Assembly (NCBI RefSeq): GCF_040438885.1
Contig: NZ_CP159218.1
Span: 1,612,001 to 1,676,000 of the forward strand
Length of the DNA: 64,000 bases
Origin: Nakamurella sp. A5-74
GTDB taxonomy: Bacteria; Actinomycetota; Actinomycetes; Mycobacteriales; Nakamurellaceae
Direction: 5' to 3'
Of the stretch, positions 9,766 to 19,519 are shown in pieces (position 1 is the first letter of the stretch; the number at the start of each line of letters is the position of its first letter). Below the pieces are notes generated by a model. That model saw only the letters and a program-made list of their open reading frames with translations, was not told the origin of the DNA and did not search any database. Made by a program: the position numbers and the translations under genes.

Positions 9766-10791
9766 ATGACTCCGGAACCTCGGCTCGCCGCGCGTGGCTG
9801 GATCCCGGATGCGCCCGACCGCGCCGACCGCCGCCCCGACCGCCGCGCGGACGACCCACGTGACGCCTCGGACGAACTTCCTGACGACCCGGACGACCTT
9901 CCTGACGACCCGGACGAACTCGTCGATGATCCGGGGGAGCAGCGCGAGCACCGCGTCGAGCATCGTCGGCCGTCGTGGTGGCGGCGGTTCGGCCGCGGCG
10001 GACGGTTCGTCGAAACCTGGGTCCCGGTGTCCCTGCGGGACGCCCGCGTCGATCCGGGGCGACGAGCTGCCCTGGTCCTGGGTCTGGTGGCCGCGCTGGC
10101 TGCGGTCGCAGCGGCCGTCGGGGTGTGGCGCGACCGACCGGAACCCCGTCCGGTGCAATCGATCTCGCAGCCGGCGGCGGATGGAGACCACACGTCGGGC
10201 GGTCCGTCACGTATCGACGTGCCGAGGTCAGGACCGCGCTCCGGGGATGGCGGGCCAACCGGGTCGCCCGGTCCGTCCGCTGGTTCGCCCGCGTCCGCGT
10301 CCGCGAAGGGAGAGGCCATGTCGGCCGTGCCGGCCGTGCCGGCCGTGCTGGCCGTCTCGGTCACCGGAGCGGTGCAGCACCCGGGCCTGGTCAGGGTGCG
10401 CGCCGGTAGCCGGGTCGCCGATGCGATCGCCGCGGCGGGTGGGATCACCGCGGAGGCCGACATCACCGGCCTCAACGTGGCGACGGTGCTCGCCGACGGC
10501 GACTCCGTCGTGGTCGGCACCGCGGGTACGCCGCCGGGATCGGGAAGCGTCGGTGGAGCGGGGCCGCCGGCCGGTTCGACCGCTGCGGGAGTGAGCGGAC
10601 CGCTGGACCTCAACAGCGCCGACGACGCTGCGCTGCAGGAACTTCCGGGGGTGGGTCCGGTGATGGCCGGCAACATCATCGCCTGGCGGGATGCGAACGG
10701 GCCGTTCACCTCCGTCGACCAGCTGCAGGAGATCACCGGGATCGGACCGGCCCGCTACGCCCAGCTGGCCCCACTCGTGGTCGTCGGATGA
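9766..10791 (+). CDS. comEA: ComEA family DNA-binding competence protein
   Basis: Membrane-anchored DNA receptor that passes DNA to the ComEC channel. The N-terminal cytoplasmic region (about residues 1-90) is highly acidic with LPDDPDD repeats. One membrane helix follows (about 103-122, RAALVLGLVAALAAVAAAVGVW), then a Pro/Ser linker, an SLBB domain (about 190-245) and a C-terminal helix-hairpin-helix pair (about 278-341, LNSADDAALQELPGVG and ITGIGPARY). It shares ATGA with comEC. The start is supported by the -10 box at 9754. The acidic N-terminus is longer than in Bacillus ComEA. Confidence 0.92.
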   Translation: MTPEPRLAARGWIPDAPDRADRRPDRRADDPRDASDELPDDPDDLPDDPDELVDDPGEQREHRVEHRRPSWWRRFGRGGRFVETWVPVSLRDARVDPGRRAALVLGLVAALAAVAAAVGVWRDRPEPRPVQSISQPAADGDHTSGGPSRIDVPRSGPRSGDGGPTGSPGPSAGSPASASAKGEAMSAVPAVPAVLAVSVTGAVQHPGLVRVRAGSRVADAIAAAGGITAEADITGLNVATVLADGDSVVVGTAGTPPGSGSVGGAGPPAGSTAAGVSGPLDLNSADDAALQELPGVGPVMAGNIIAWRDANGPFTSVDQLQEITGIGPARYAQLAPLVVVG

Positions 10792-13256
10792 ACCCGTCGG
10801 CGGCTTCGGTGCCTGCCGCTGCTGTTCCTGCTCCGGCTTCGGCGCCGGCTCCGACAGCGCCGACCGGCACGCCGGCCCGGCGGCGGCGGCGGTGGGTGGA
10901 GGACGACCCACCCCCGGTGCAGGACCTGCGGGTGGTGCCGCTCGCGCTGGGGCTGTGGATCGGCACTGCGGCGACGCTGTTGCTCCCGGCATCGGGTGGT
11001 GCTGGGGCTGCGCTGGTCGTCGTCGGTTCGGCCAGTGCTGTGCTCGGCCTGGCGGTCGTGCGCCGCTGGCGGGGCTGGGCGGTGCTCGGCGTGGCATTGG
11101 CGGCCGGGATCGCGATCGGATCGTCGGCCGTCCAGCTGGCGCAGCAGGATCCGGCGTTCCGAGCTGCTGAGCAGCACCGGTACGCGGTGCTGCAGGTCGA
11201 GATCGCGGCAGCTCCGGTGGCGTTGCCGGGGTTCGCCGCGGAGGACGGGACAGTGACTGCGCCGCAACAGTATCGGGTGCGCACAGCGGCGCAGCAGCTC
11301 ACCCTCGACGGCACGGTCGTGGCCTCAGCGGCCCAGGTGTCGATGATCGGAGTCGGACCCGCCGTCGCTGAGCTCGTTCCCGGCAGCCTGGTCCGGGTGG
11401 CCGGGACCCTGGCCGTCGACGCCTTCCCGGCGGTCCCCGGCGTGTCGATCCGGTTGCGCAGCGCACCCGTACAGCTGGCTCCAGCGCCTGCGGTGGACGT
11501 CGCCGCTGCCCGCCTCCGTGCCGGGCTGCGGGCGCAGGGGGAACGCCTCGGTGGGGATGCCGGCGCGCTGCTGCCCGGCCTGGTGGTGGGGGACACCGCG
11601 GCGATCGACGACCGGCTGACGGCGGATGCGAAAGCGGCCGGACTGACCCACCTGCTCGCGGTGTCCGGGTCCCACTTCGCTCTGGTTTGCGGCTTCGTGG
11701 TGCTGCTGACCAGACGCCTCGGTCCACGCATCGCCGCCGGCTGCGCGGCCACCGTACTGCTCGGTCTGGTGGTGCTGGTCGGACCGCAGCCGTCGGTCCT
11801 CCGGGCCGCGGTGATGGGGGCTGTGACCATCGTCGCGATGCTCGTCGGGCGAACCCGGTCGGCGATCCCGGCGCTGGCGAGCGCCGTGGTGGTGCTGCTG
11901 ATCGCCGATCCCGCGCTGGCCGTCTCGGCCGGCTTCGGCCTGTCGGTGGTGGCCACCGCCGGGCTGGTGCTGTTGGTGCCGCCGTGGACGGCGGCGTTGG
12001 TGGCGCGCGGCTGGTCCCGTGGCTGGGCGGTGCTGGTGGCTGTCCCGGTCGCGGCGTCGATCGTCACTGCGCCGATCATCGTGCTGCTGTCCGGCGCGAT
12101 CTCGGTCGTGTCGATCCCGGCAAACCTGATGGCTGCGCCGCTGGTCGCTCCCGCACTGGTGTTCGGCCTGCTGTCGGCCCTCTGCGGGCCGTGGTGGCCG
12201 GCGGGCGCAGAGGTCTGCGCTGATGCGGCCGCACCGTTCCTGTCCGGGATCGCCGGGCTCGCCCACGGGTGGGCGGCGCTTCCGCAGGCAACTCTCGGGT
12301 GGCCACCGGGGGTGCTGTGGGCCGTGGCGCTCGCCGGCGGGACGCTGGCCGTCGGACTGGTGTTGCGGTTCCCCGGGCCGCGGGCGATCATCTTCGCTGC
12401 CGGCTGCGGCGCTGGGGTCGTGCTGGTCCCGGTGCAGGTGCTGCCGCCGCTGGGATGGCCGCCACCCGGCTGGCTGATGGTCGGCTGCGAGGTCGGCCAG
12501 GGCGATGCTTTCGTGATGTCCACCGATGTCGCCGACACCGCCGTGGTGTTCGACGCCGGGCCCGAACCGGCCCCGGTCGCCGGCTGTCTGCGTGACCTGC
12601 GGATCGGCACCGTCATCCTGCTGATCATCACCCACCTGCATGCCGATCATGTGGGCGGGATCGCCGGCGTGCTGGACGATCGGTCGGTCGGCACCATCCT
12701 CGTCGGCCCCGATCGCACCGAACCCGCGTGGAGCGCACTGCTCGCGGTGGCGGCGCGGCGGGGCATCCCGGTGATCGCGGCGGGACCCGGGAACCGTTTC
12801 AGCGCAGGCGATCTCGAGCTGACGGCGCTCGGACCCAGCGGTGGTTTCGCGGGGACCACGTCCGACGAGAACAACGACTCACTGGTGTTCAGGGCGCAGC
12901 GCAACGGTGTGAGCATGCTGGCCACCGGTGACATCGAACCGGAAGCGCAGCGGGCGTTGCTGGCGGCCGGAGTCGATCTGGACGTCGATGTGCTCAAGGT
13001 CCCGCACCACGGTTCGGCGAAGGACCTGCCGCAGTTCCTCGCCGCGGTCTCTCCGCAGGTCGCGATGATCGGGGTCGGACGCGACAACGACTACGGCCAC
13101 CCGGCGCCGAGCCTGTTGGCGGCTCTCACCGAAGTGGGTACCGGCAGCGTGCTGCGCACCGACCAGGATGGCGACATCGCCGTGCTGCTGGATGCCGGCA
13201 CGCTGTCGGCGGTGCGCAGGGGATCGCTCGCGGCCCGAGAACCGAGCCGGAGGTGA
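10788..13256 (+). CDS. comEC: ComEC/Rec2 family competence protein
   Basis: Polytopic membrane channel for single-stranded DNA uptake. The 822 residues comprise N-terminal membrane helices, a DUF4131-like region, the Competence domain (about 240-500, with the GDTAAID and HLLAVSGSHFAL signature) and a C-terminal metallo-beta-lactamase domain. That domain carries THLHADHVGG near residue 617, DIEPEAQRALL and KVPHHGS. All metal-ligand motifs are present, so the nuclease-like domain looks intact. It is co-transcribed with comEA and converges on hemL with five bases between the stops. Confidence 0.93.
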   Translation: MNPSAASVPAAAVPAPASAPAPTAPTGTPARRRRRWVEDDPPPVQDLRVVPLALGLWIGTAATLLLPASGGAGAALVVVGSASAVLGLAVVRRWRGWAVLGVALAAGIAIGSSAVQLAQQDPAFRAAEQHRYAVLQVEIAAAPVALPGFAAEDGTVTAPQQYRVRTAAQQLTLDGTVVASAAQVSMIGVGPAVAELVPGSLVRVAGTLAVDAFPAVPGVSIRLRSAPVQLAPAPAVDVAAARLRAGLRAQGERLGGDAGALLPGLVVGDTAAIDDRLTADAKAAGLTHLLAVSGSHFALVCGFVVLLTRRLGPRIAAGCAATVLLGLVVLVGPQPSVLRAAVMGAVTIVAMLVGRTRSAIPALASAVVVLLIADPALAVSAGFGLSVVATAGLVLLVPPWTAALVARGWSRGWAVLVAVPVAASIVTAPIIVLLSGAISVVSIPANLMAAPLVAPALVFGLLSALCGPWWPAGAEVCADAAAPFLSGIAGLAHGWAALPQATLGWPPGVLWAVALAGGTLAVGLVLRFPGPRAIIFAAGCGAGVVLVPVQVLPPLGWPPPGWLMVGCEVGQGDAFVMSTDVADTAVVFDAGPEPAPVAGCLRDLRIGTVILLIITHLHADHVGGIAGVLDDRSVGTILVGPDRTEPAWSALLAVAARRGIPVIAAGPGNRFSAGDLELTALGPSGGFAGTTSDENNDSLVFRAQRNGVSMLATGDIEPEAQRALLAAGVDLDVDVLKVPHHGSAKDLPQFLAAVSPQVAMIGVGRDNDYGHPAPSLLAALTEVGTGSVLRTDQDGDIAVLLDAGTLSAVRRGSLAAREPSRR

Positions 13257-13261
13257 CCGGT

Positions 13262-14599
13262 TCAGCCAGCAGCGGCAGCCGCCGCACGCGCCGCCGCCGG
13301 AAGGGCCGCCTCGATGACCTCGAGCGCGGCGACATCGTGCGCCGCCGAGACGAACCATGCCTCGTACGCCGACGGCGGCAGGTAGACCCCGGCATCGAGC
13401 ATCGCGTGGAAGAAGGCCGCAAAGGCGGCCGTGTCCTGGGTTCGCGCCAGGTCGTAGTCGGTCACCTCGACCTCGGTGAAGAATATCGAGAAGAGGGTGC
13501 CGGCCCGCTGGACCCGGTGCGGCACCCCGGCTCTCGACAGGGCGGCCGAGGCCAGATCGCTGACGGTGCGAGCCGTCTCATCGAGCCGCGCATAGACCGT
13601 CTCGGTGCACCCGCGCAGGGTGGCGAGACCAGCGGCGGTGGCGACCGGATTCCCGGACAAGGTGCCTGCTTGGTAGACCGGGCCATCAGGTGCCAGCAGC
13701 GCCATGACGTCGGCGCGACCGCCGAACGCGCCGACCGGCAGGCCGCCGCCGATCACCTTGCCGAACGTCATCAGGTCGGGCTGCCATCCTTCGACCGCGC
13801 CGTCGAGACCGAACATGCCGGTGCGGGAGGCACGGAATCCGGTCATCACCTCGTCGGTGATCAGCAACGCACCGCCTGAGTGGGCGATCTCCGCGAGCGC
13901 CCGGTTGAAGCCCGGCAGCGGAGGGACGACACCCATGTTGGCGGCAGCGGCCTCGGTGATGATCGCCGCGATCCGGCCGGGGTTCTCCGCGAACGCGCTA
14001 CGCACCGCCGCGATGTCGTTGTAGGGCAACACGATCACCTCGGCGGTGGTCGCCGCCGTCACCCCTGCCGAATCAGGGAGCGCAAAGGTGGCCACTCCCG
14101 AGCCGGCCGAGGCCAGCAGCGCATCGACGTGGCCGTGGTAGCACCCGGCGAACTTGACGATCTTGTCGCGGCCGGTGAAACCGCGGGCCAGCCTGATGGC
14201 CGACATGGTCGCCTCGGTCCCGGACGACACCAGGCGCAGCTGCTCGACGGGGTCGATCCTGGCCACGATCTCCTCGGCCAGTGCCACTTCGCCGGCGCCG
14301 GGGGTACCGAAGGACAGCCCGCGATCGGCGGCCTCGTGTACGGCCGCAATCACATCGGGGTGCCCATGACCCAGGATCATCGGTCCCCACGAGCCGACCA
14401 GGTCGACATAGGAGTTGCCGTCGGCGTCGACGATCCTGGCGCCGGAGCCGGATGACATGAAGCGGGGAGTGCCGCCGACCGAACGGAATGCGCGGACGGG
14501 GGAGTTGACGCCGCCCGGGGTCACCACGGAGGCGCGCTCGAAGAGCGCCGCCGAAGCGGACGTGGTCATCGGTCTGCGGGGCGTGCTGGGTAGGGACAT
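13262..14599 (-). CDS. hemL: Glutamate-1-semialdehyde 2,1-aminomutase
   Basis: PLP-dependent conversion of glutamate-1-semialdehyde to 5-aminolevulinate. The 445 residues include the PLP lysine in [10 protein letters not shown] (about Lys281), the [14 protein letters not shown]-terminal signature and the PLMTFGK-type context. It is the last gene of the heme operon. Its ATG overlaps the hemB stop by one base (TGATG). Confidence 0.95.
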   Translation of the reverse strand: MSLPSTPRRPMTTSASAALFERASVVTPGGVNSPVRAFRSVGGTPRFMSSGSGARIVDADGNSYVDLVGSWGPMILGHGHPDVIAAVHEAADRGLSFGTPGAGEVALAEEIVARIDPVEQLRLVSSGTEATMSAIRLARGFTGRDKIVKFAGCYHGHVDALLASAGSGVATFALPDSAGVTAATTAEVIVLPYNDIAAVRSAFAENPGRIAAIITEAAAANMGVVPPLPGFNRALAEIAHSGGALLITDEVMTGFRASRTGMFGLDGAVEGWQPDLMTFGKVIGGGLPVGAFGGRADVMALLAPDGPVYQAGTLSGNPVATAAGLATLRGCTETVYARLDETARTVSDLASAALSRAGVPHRVQRAGTLFSIFFTEVEVTDYDLARTQDTAAFAAFFHAMLDAGVYLPPSAYEAWFVSAAHDVAALEVIEAALPAAARAAAAAAG

Positions 14600-15615
14600 C
14601 AGTGGCTCGTTCCAGGCAGCAGTCGGGTGGCCAGCTCGGTGGCCCAGTAGGTCAGGATGATCTGCGCGCCGGCCCGTTTGATCGAGGTCACCGTCTCGAC
14701 GATCGCCCGGTCACGGTCGATCCAGCCGTGCGCGCCGGCGGCCTCGATCATCGAGTACTCGCCGGACACCTGGTAGGCGGCGACCGGGACGTCCGCGACG
14801 GCGGCCGCATCGGCGACGATGTCCAGGTAGCTCATCGCCGGCTTGACCATGATCAGGTCGGCGCCCTCCGCGATGTCGAGCGCTATCTCGCGCATCGCCT
14901 CCGTGCGGTTGGCCGGATTCTGTTGGTACGTCCGGCGATCGCCCTGCAGCGCTGAGTCGACGGCCTCGCGGAACGGACCGTAGAAGCTGGAGGCGTACTT
15001 GGCCGCATAGGCGAAGATGCCGGTGTCGACGTCGCCGGAATCGTCCAGCGCCGCGCGGACGGCGCCGACCTGGCCGTCCATCATCCCGGAGGTGCCGAGC
15101 AGGTCGGCGCCGGCGGCCGCCTGGGCGAGCGCCATCTGCTGATACCGCAGCAGCGTCGCGTCGTTGTCGACGGTGCCGTCGGTGGTGAGCACACCGCAAT
15201 GACCGTGGTCGGTGAACTCGTCGAGGCACAGATCGGCCATCAGCACGGTGCCGGCGCCGAGATCGGCGCGCAGCACGGCCAGCGTCCGGTTGAGGATGCC
15301 GTCCGGATCGTCGGCGGCGGAACCCCTCGCATCGCGGACGGCGGGGATGCCGAACAGCATCAGCCCACCGACGCCGGCTTCGACCGCCGCTGCCGCAGCC
15401 CGCCGCACGGAGTCCAGGGTGTGCTGGTCGACCCCCGGCATCGAGGTGAGCGGCGACGGGGCGTCCAGACTCTCCTTCACGAACAGCGGAAGTACGAGAT
15501 CACTTGCGGTGACGCGGTTCTCGGCCACCAGACGCCGCAGCGCCGGCGTCCGGCGCAGCCGTCGGGGACGCAGCGCGCCCGCGGTGACGACAGGTCCCGT
15601 GGTGTGTTCGGTCAT
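14599..15615 (-). CDS. hemB: Delta-aminolevulinic acid dehydratase (porphobilinogen synthase)
   Basis: Condenses two 5-aminolevulinate molecules to porphobilinogen. The 338 residues carry the Schiff-base lysine motif [12 protein letters not shown] and the second lysine region [15 protein letters not shown]. The metal region reads [12 protein letters not shown], so only two of the three cysteines of zinc-type enzymes are present and Asp replaces the middle one, as in many bacterial enzymes that rely on magnesium. It overlaps hemD by four bases. Confidence 0.95.
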   Translation of the reverse strand: MTEHTTGPVVTAGALRPRRLRRTPALRRLVAENRVTASDLVLPLFVKESLDAPSPLTSMPGVDQHTLDSVRRAAAAAVEAGVGGLMLFGIPAVRDARGSAADDPDGILNRTLAVLRADLGAGTVLMADLCLDEFTDHGHCGVLTTDGTVDNDATLLRYQQMALAQAAAGADLLGTSGMMDGQVGAVRAALDDSGDVDTGIFAYAAKYASSFYGPFREAVDSALQGDRRTYQQNPANRTEAMREIALDIAEGADLIMVKPAMSYLDIVADAAAVADVPVAAYQVSGEYSMIEAAGAHGWIDRDRAIVETVTSIKRAGAQIILTYWATELATRLLPGTSH

Positions 15616-16499
15616 GGTTCCTCACGTTCTTCGGGCAGCCACTCCACCCGTGTCGGACCGGACTCGTCCGTGGGGGGCTGCACATGGATGACCAGCGCGT
15701 TGATCACGCCGAGATCGTTCGGGGAGGGGGTGACGATGATCTTCTGGAAGCCGGCGTCGACGAGAGCGGTCGCCGTCGACCGTCCGATCGCGATCATCAG
15801 GGTGCTGGGAGCCGGCTCCGCGGCGGCGATCACCGGGACCGCGCTGGTGGACGTCACCAGCACCGCCTCGTAGTTGCCGGCCCTGAGGTCATCGGTGATC
15901 GACGGGGGAATCAGCCGCGGGGTGGTGAGGTAGGCATCGGCGGTCTCCACGTCGTACCCCTTGGCACGCAGACCGTTCGGCAGCACATCATCGGCCAGGG
16001 CCGAGCGGGGCACAAGCACCAGTTGACGTCCACCGGCCGTCGGGAAGATGTCGACGAGTTCGCGGGCCGAGCCGCCGCTGGGCGGCATCAGATCCACCGG
16101 GATCTTCTTCGACCGCAGGTGATCTGCGGTGACCGGGCCGACGGCGGCGACCTTGACCGACGCCGACACCGGTTGCGAAAGGCGCAGGCGCCGGGCTCGC
16201 GAGATCACTGCGTCGACCGCGTTCACCGAGCTGAACACCACCCACTCGGCGTTGCCCTCCGACAGCGCCAGCACCAACGAATCCATCTCGGCGGAGTCGT
16301 CCACCGGACCGACCTCGATGAACTGGATCGCCTGCGCGGTCGCGCCCATCTCATCGAGCAGCGAGATCAACGCCTTGGCGCGGCCATGCGGCCGGCCGAG
16401 CAGGATGCGCCAGCCGGCCAGGACTCCGGGCCCGCGCGCTGCCCGCGCTTGCTCGCGACGCTCCCGCATCGCACGCAGCCCTTCCTCCCTGCTGATCAC
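15612..16499 (-). CDS. hemD: Uroporphyrinogen-III synthase
   Basis: Closes hydroxymethylbilane with inversion of ring D to give uroporphyrinogen III. The 295-residue two-lobed protein is divergent, as usual for Hem[11 protein letters not shown] and VLVTSTSAV are the recognisable segments. It stands alone, without a fused SAM-dependent methyltransferase of the CysG/CobA type. The GTG start shares GTGA with the hemC stop. The first 30 residues are Arg/Glu-rich and may be a variable extension. Confidence 0.87.
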   Translation of the reverse strand: MISREEGLRAMRERREQARAARGPGVLAGWRILLGRPHGRAKALISLLDEMGATAQAIQFIEVGPVDDSAEMDSLVLALSEGNAEWVVFSSVNAVDAVISRARRLRLSQPVSASVKVAAVGPVTADHLRSKKIPVDLMPPSGGSARELVDIFPTAGGRQLVLVPRSALADDVLPNGLRAKGYDVETADAYLTTPRLIPPSITDDLRAGNYEAVLVTSTSAVPVIAAAEPAPSTLMIAIGRSTATALVDAGFQKIIVTPSPNDLGVINALVIHVQPPTDESGPTRVEWLPEEREEP

Positions 16500-17449
16500 C
16501 GACTGCTCCCGGCGCTCGAGCCCAGTCCGTCGACCAGCCGGCCCGCACCGCGGACCAGCAGGTCGCGTGCGGCAGCGGTCCCGATCGCCTCGGCGGTGCG
16601 GTCGTCATCCGCCGGACCTGTTGCCTGCACGGTGATCTCGCCGGTGCCGTCAGGGGTGGTGATCCGCGCGACGAGGGTGAGAATTCCGGTCTCGGGGTCG
16701 AGCAGGCCCAGCGCGGAGACCGGCGCGGAGCAGCCCGCTTCCAGCTCGCGCAGCACCGCCCGTTCGGCCAGCGCAGTCCGGCGGGCGGCCGGATCGTCCA
16801 GCGTGCCGAGCGCGGAGGCCAGCGCGTCGTCGACGTCTGCCCGGCACTCCACCGACAGGGCCCCCTGGGCGGGAGCCGGCAGGAACTGCGGCGCGGTCAG
16901 CTGCTGGGTGATCGACGCTTCCTTGCCCAGACGCCTGAGCCCGGCGGTCGCCAGCAGGACGGCATCCAGATCATCCGGCGCGACCCGCGCCAGGCGGGTG
17001 TCGACGTTGCCGCGGATCGGCACCACAGAGATGTCCGGCCGCAGTCGGAGCAGCTGCCCTGCCCGACGCGGCGAACCGGTACCCACCCGGGCACCGACGC
17101 GCAGCTGATCCAGCTCGATCCCGTGGGAGCACAGGGCGTCCGAGGTGTTCTCGCGCCGTGGGACGGCGCCCAGACGCAGACCTGGCGCGGGATCAACCGG
17201 CAGATCCTTGAAGGAGTGCACGACGAGGTCGACCCGGTCGGCGACGAGCGCGTCGCGGACCGCGGCCACGAAGACCCCGGTTCCGCCGATCGTCGCCAGC
17301 GGGGCACGGTTCACGTCACCCTCGGTGCGGATGGGCACCAGGGTGTACTCACACTGTGCTGCCGCTGCAACGGCGGTCGCCACCGCGTTCGACTGCGCCA
17401 GGGCGAGCGCGCTCCCCCTGGTACCGACCCGCAGCACGCGGGGCGTCAC
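16496..17449 (-). CDS. hemC: Porphobilinogen deaminase (hydroxymethylbilane synthase)
   Basis: Polymerises four porphobilinogens using a covalent dipyrromethane cofactor. The 317 residues begin at RVLRVGTRGSALALAQ. The cofactor cysteine lies in LEAGCSAPV, and the VHSFKDLPV and GNVDTRL motifs are present. The GTG at 17449 is chosen because it shares GTGA with the cpfC stop and sits just before the conserved start; the longer open frame upstream is read-through in a shadow frame. Confidence 0.96.
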   Translation of the reverse strand: MTPRVLRVGTRGSALALAQSNAVATAVAAAAQCEYTLVPIRTEGDVNRAPLATIGGTGVFVAAVRDALVADRVDLVVHSFKDLPVDPAPGLRLGAVPRRENTSDALCSHGIELDQLRVGARVGTGSPRRAGQLLRLRPDISVVPIRGNVDTRLARVAPDDLDAVLLATAGLRRLGKEASITQQLTAPQFLPAPAQGALSVECRADVDDALASALGTLDDPAARRTALAERAVLRELEAGCSAPVSALGLLDPETGILTLVARITTPDGTGEITVQATGPADDDRTAEAIGTAAARDLLVRGAGRLVDGLGSSAGSSR

Positions 17450-18645
17450 GATCTCGGGCCACCTACGGTGGCCGTCGAGGCGCTCTCGCGAGCCGCGGCC
17501 CAGTCGTCGGCGGAGTCCTGGGCGCCGGTGGTGGGTCGCACGCCACGGGCGTTCACGCAGCATCCCGGAGCGCAGAAGTTGGGTCGGGTCGGTACCGACA
17601 GCACCGACTCCCGGGGCAGCCCGCGCCCCAGGCGCTCGGCGACCAGGTCGATCAGTCCGGTGACGAAACGTGGATCGACACCCGGTGTCGGAATCCGCCA
17701 GAACGCCAGATCCAGATTCGCGGCGGTCTGGGCGGCCTCGGTGTCGAGATCCCAGATCACCTCCATGTGGTCGGAGACGAACCCGATGGGAACGCAGACG
17801 ATGGCTCGTCGACCATCCGCTGCGAGGCCCTTCAGGACGTCGTTGATGTCGGGCTCCAGCCACGGTGCCGACGGAGCGCCCGACCGTGACTGGTAGGCGA
17901 GCTGCCAGCGGATGCCCTGCAGGAAGGCGGAATCCGCCACGACCCGGTCGATCACGTACTGCCCGGCGGCCAGGTGCTGGGTGACGTAGGCGCCACCGCG
18001 CCGGTGATCGCCCAGTGTCGCGGAACCGGAGGTGTCGGCCATCGGATCGGGGATCGAGTGGGTGCTGAACACCACCTCGATCTCGTCGGGGGTGAACCCG
18101 GCGTCGATGGCCTGCCGCACCGCTTTCGCGGTGGCGTCGACGAAGGGGTCCAGGAATCCCGGCTGGTCGAAGTAGGGCTGGATCTTGTCGATGGTGACTG
18201 TGCCGACGGAGTCGGTGTCGATGAGGGCCTGGGCGAAGTTCTCCCGGTACTGCCGACACGAGGAGTACGAGGAATAGGCGGAGGTCGCGATCGCCAGCAG
18301 CCGGACCCGTCCCTGCTGCTTCGCCTCGGTCACCGCGTCGGCCAGGTACGGATCCCAATTGCGGTTGCCCCAGAAGACCGGCAGCGCAATGGATCGGTCG
18401 GCCAGTTCAGCGCGCAGCGCGTCGAGCAGCACCCGGTTCTGGTCGTTGATCGGTGAGATGCCGCCCATCGCCCGGTAGTGGGTGGCCACCTCCTCGAGCC
18501 GCTCATCAGGGATGCCGCGACCGCGGGTGACGTTGCGCAGGAACGGCAGCACGTCGTCCTGGCCTTCTGGTCCGCCGAACCCGGCGAGCAGGATGGCGTC
18601 GTACCCGGGCTCCGGGGCGGTGGCGGCGGATGGGGAGGCGGTCAC
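17446..18645 (-). CDS. cpfC: Coproporphyrin III ferrochelatase
   Basis: Inserts iron into coproporphyrin III in the coproporphyrin-dependent heme pathway used by actinobacteria and Firmicutes. The 399 residues include the catalytic histidine in VFSTHSIP and the SAYSSYSSCRQYREN segment. One cysteine there plus three in FCAPGCC near the C-terminus match the pattern expected for the [2Fe-2S] cluster known in actinobacterial ferrochelatases; the cluster itself is inferred. The GTG start at 18645 shares GTGA with chdC. Confidence 0.94.
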   Translation of the reverse strand: MTASPSAATAPEPGYDAILLAGFGGPEGQDDVLPFLRNVTRGRGIPDERLEEVATHYRAMGGISPINDQNRVLLDALRAELADRSIALPVFWGNRNWDPYLADAVTEAKQQGRVRLLAIATSAYSSYSSCRQYRENFAQALIDTDSVGTVTIDKIQPYFDQPGFLDPFVDATAKAVRQAIDAGFTPDEIEVVFSTHSIPDPMADTSGSATLGDHRRGGAYVTQHLAAGQYVIDRVVADSAFLQGIRWQLAYQSRSGAPSAPWLEPDINDVLKGLAADGRRAIVCVPIGFVSDHMEVIWDLDTEAAQTAANLDLAFWRIPTPGVDPRFVTGLIDLVAERLGRGLPRESVLSVPTRPNFCAPGCCVNARGVRPTTGAQDSADDWAAARESASTATVGGPRS

Positions 18646-19415
18646 AACAGCACCTCGTGGATCTCGTCGATCTCGATCCGGCGGCCGGTGAAGAACGGGA
18701 CCTCTTCGCGGACGTGCCGCCGCGTCTCGGAGCTTCGCAGATGCCGCATCAGGTCGACGATGTCGTGCAGGTCGGCAGACTCGAGTGCCAACAACCATTC
18801 GTAGTCGCCCAGCGAGAACGCTGCGGTGGTGTTGGCGAGCACCTGGTCGTACTCCCGTCCGAGCATTCCGTGCTCGCGGAGCAGGTCGCGACGCTCCGCG
18901 TCGGGCAGCAGGTACCACTCGTAGCTGCGGACGAAGGGGTAGACGCTCAACCACCGCTGGGCGGGCAGGCCGGCCAGGAAGGCCGGGATGTGCGACCTGT
19001 TGAACTCGGCGGTGCGGTGCACGCCCATGGCGGACCAGGTGCCTTCGAGCGCCCGGCCGAGGGCGGTCCGCCGGAACCGTCGCGCAGCCGCCTGGAGCAC
19101 CTCGGCCGACGGTGCGTGCCACCAGATCATCAGGTCGGCATCGGTGCGCAGGCCGGAGACGTCGTAGAACCCGCGGATGACGACACCCTGATCGGTCAGC
19201 TGACCGATCAGCTCGTCCAACTCGGCGGTGCAGTCTGCCGCGTTCGCCCCGGGCTGTTCGGCGCGCGAATAGACCGAGTACAGGGTGTAGGTGATCGAAT
19301 CGCCCGTAGCAGTTCCGGCGCCGGTTGGTTCATCCGTGCCGGCGGCGATGTCGTGGTGCGGGTGATCGTGCTGGGGTACCGACTGCTCACTGCTCATGTT
19401 TCCATCCTCACCCAT
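18642..19415 (-). CDS. chdC: Coproheme decarboxylase (HemQ)
   Basis: Chlorite-dismutase-fold enzyme that decarboxylates coproheme to heme b, the last step of the pathway. The 257 residues carry the catalytic tyrosine in SVYPFVRSYEWYLLP and the LREHGMLGREY helix that supplies the proximal histidine. The ATG at 19415 is chosen over an ATG at 19397 because AGGAG lies seven bases upstream. The N-terminus before residue 45 is His/Asp-rich and variable. It sits between cgoX and cpfC, the other two committed genes of this pathway. Confidence 0.94.
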   Translation of the reverse strand: MGEDGNMSSEQSVPQHDHPHHDIAAGTDEPTGAGTATGDSITYTLYSVYSRAEQPGANAADCTAELDELIGQLTDQGVVIRGFYDVSGLRTDADLMIWWHAPSAEVLQAAARRFRRTALGRALEGTWSAMGVHRTAEFNRSHIPAFLAGLPAQRWLSVYPFVRSYEWYLLPDAERRDLLREHGMLGREYDQVLANTTAAFSLGDYEWLLALESADLHDIVDLMRHLRSSETRRHVREEVPFFTGRRIEIDEIHEVLL

Positions 19416-19458
19416 GTCGGGACTCCTGCGTGACTGCGGGCCTGTGTCGTTCGTTGCA

Positions 19459-19473
19459 CCGACACCCTGTCGG
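19459..19473 (-). other. Small hairpin in the cgoX-chdC gap
   Basis: The only real gap in the heme operon (19416-19519, 104 bp) contains a CCGACA-ccc-TGTCGG hairpin. It may be an mRNA processing or weak attenuation site. No promoter could be named with confidence. Confidence 0.3.
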
Positions 19474-19519
19474 CAGTGTCGTCGCGTGTCGATCGCGTCG
19501 CGGGTCACGACCTGGGGAT

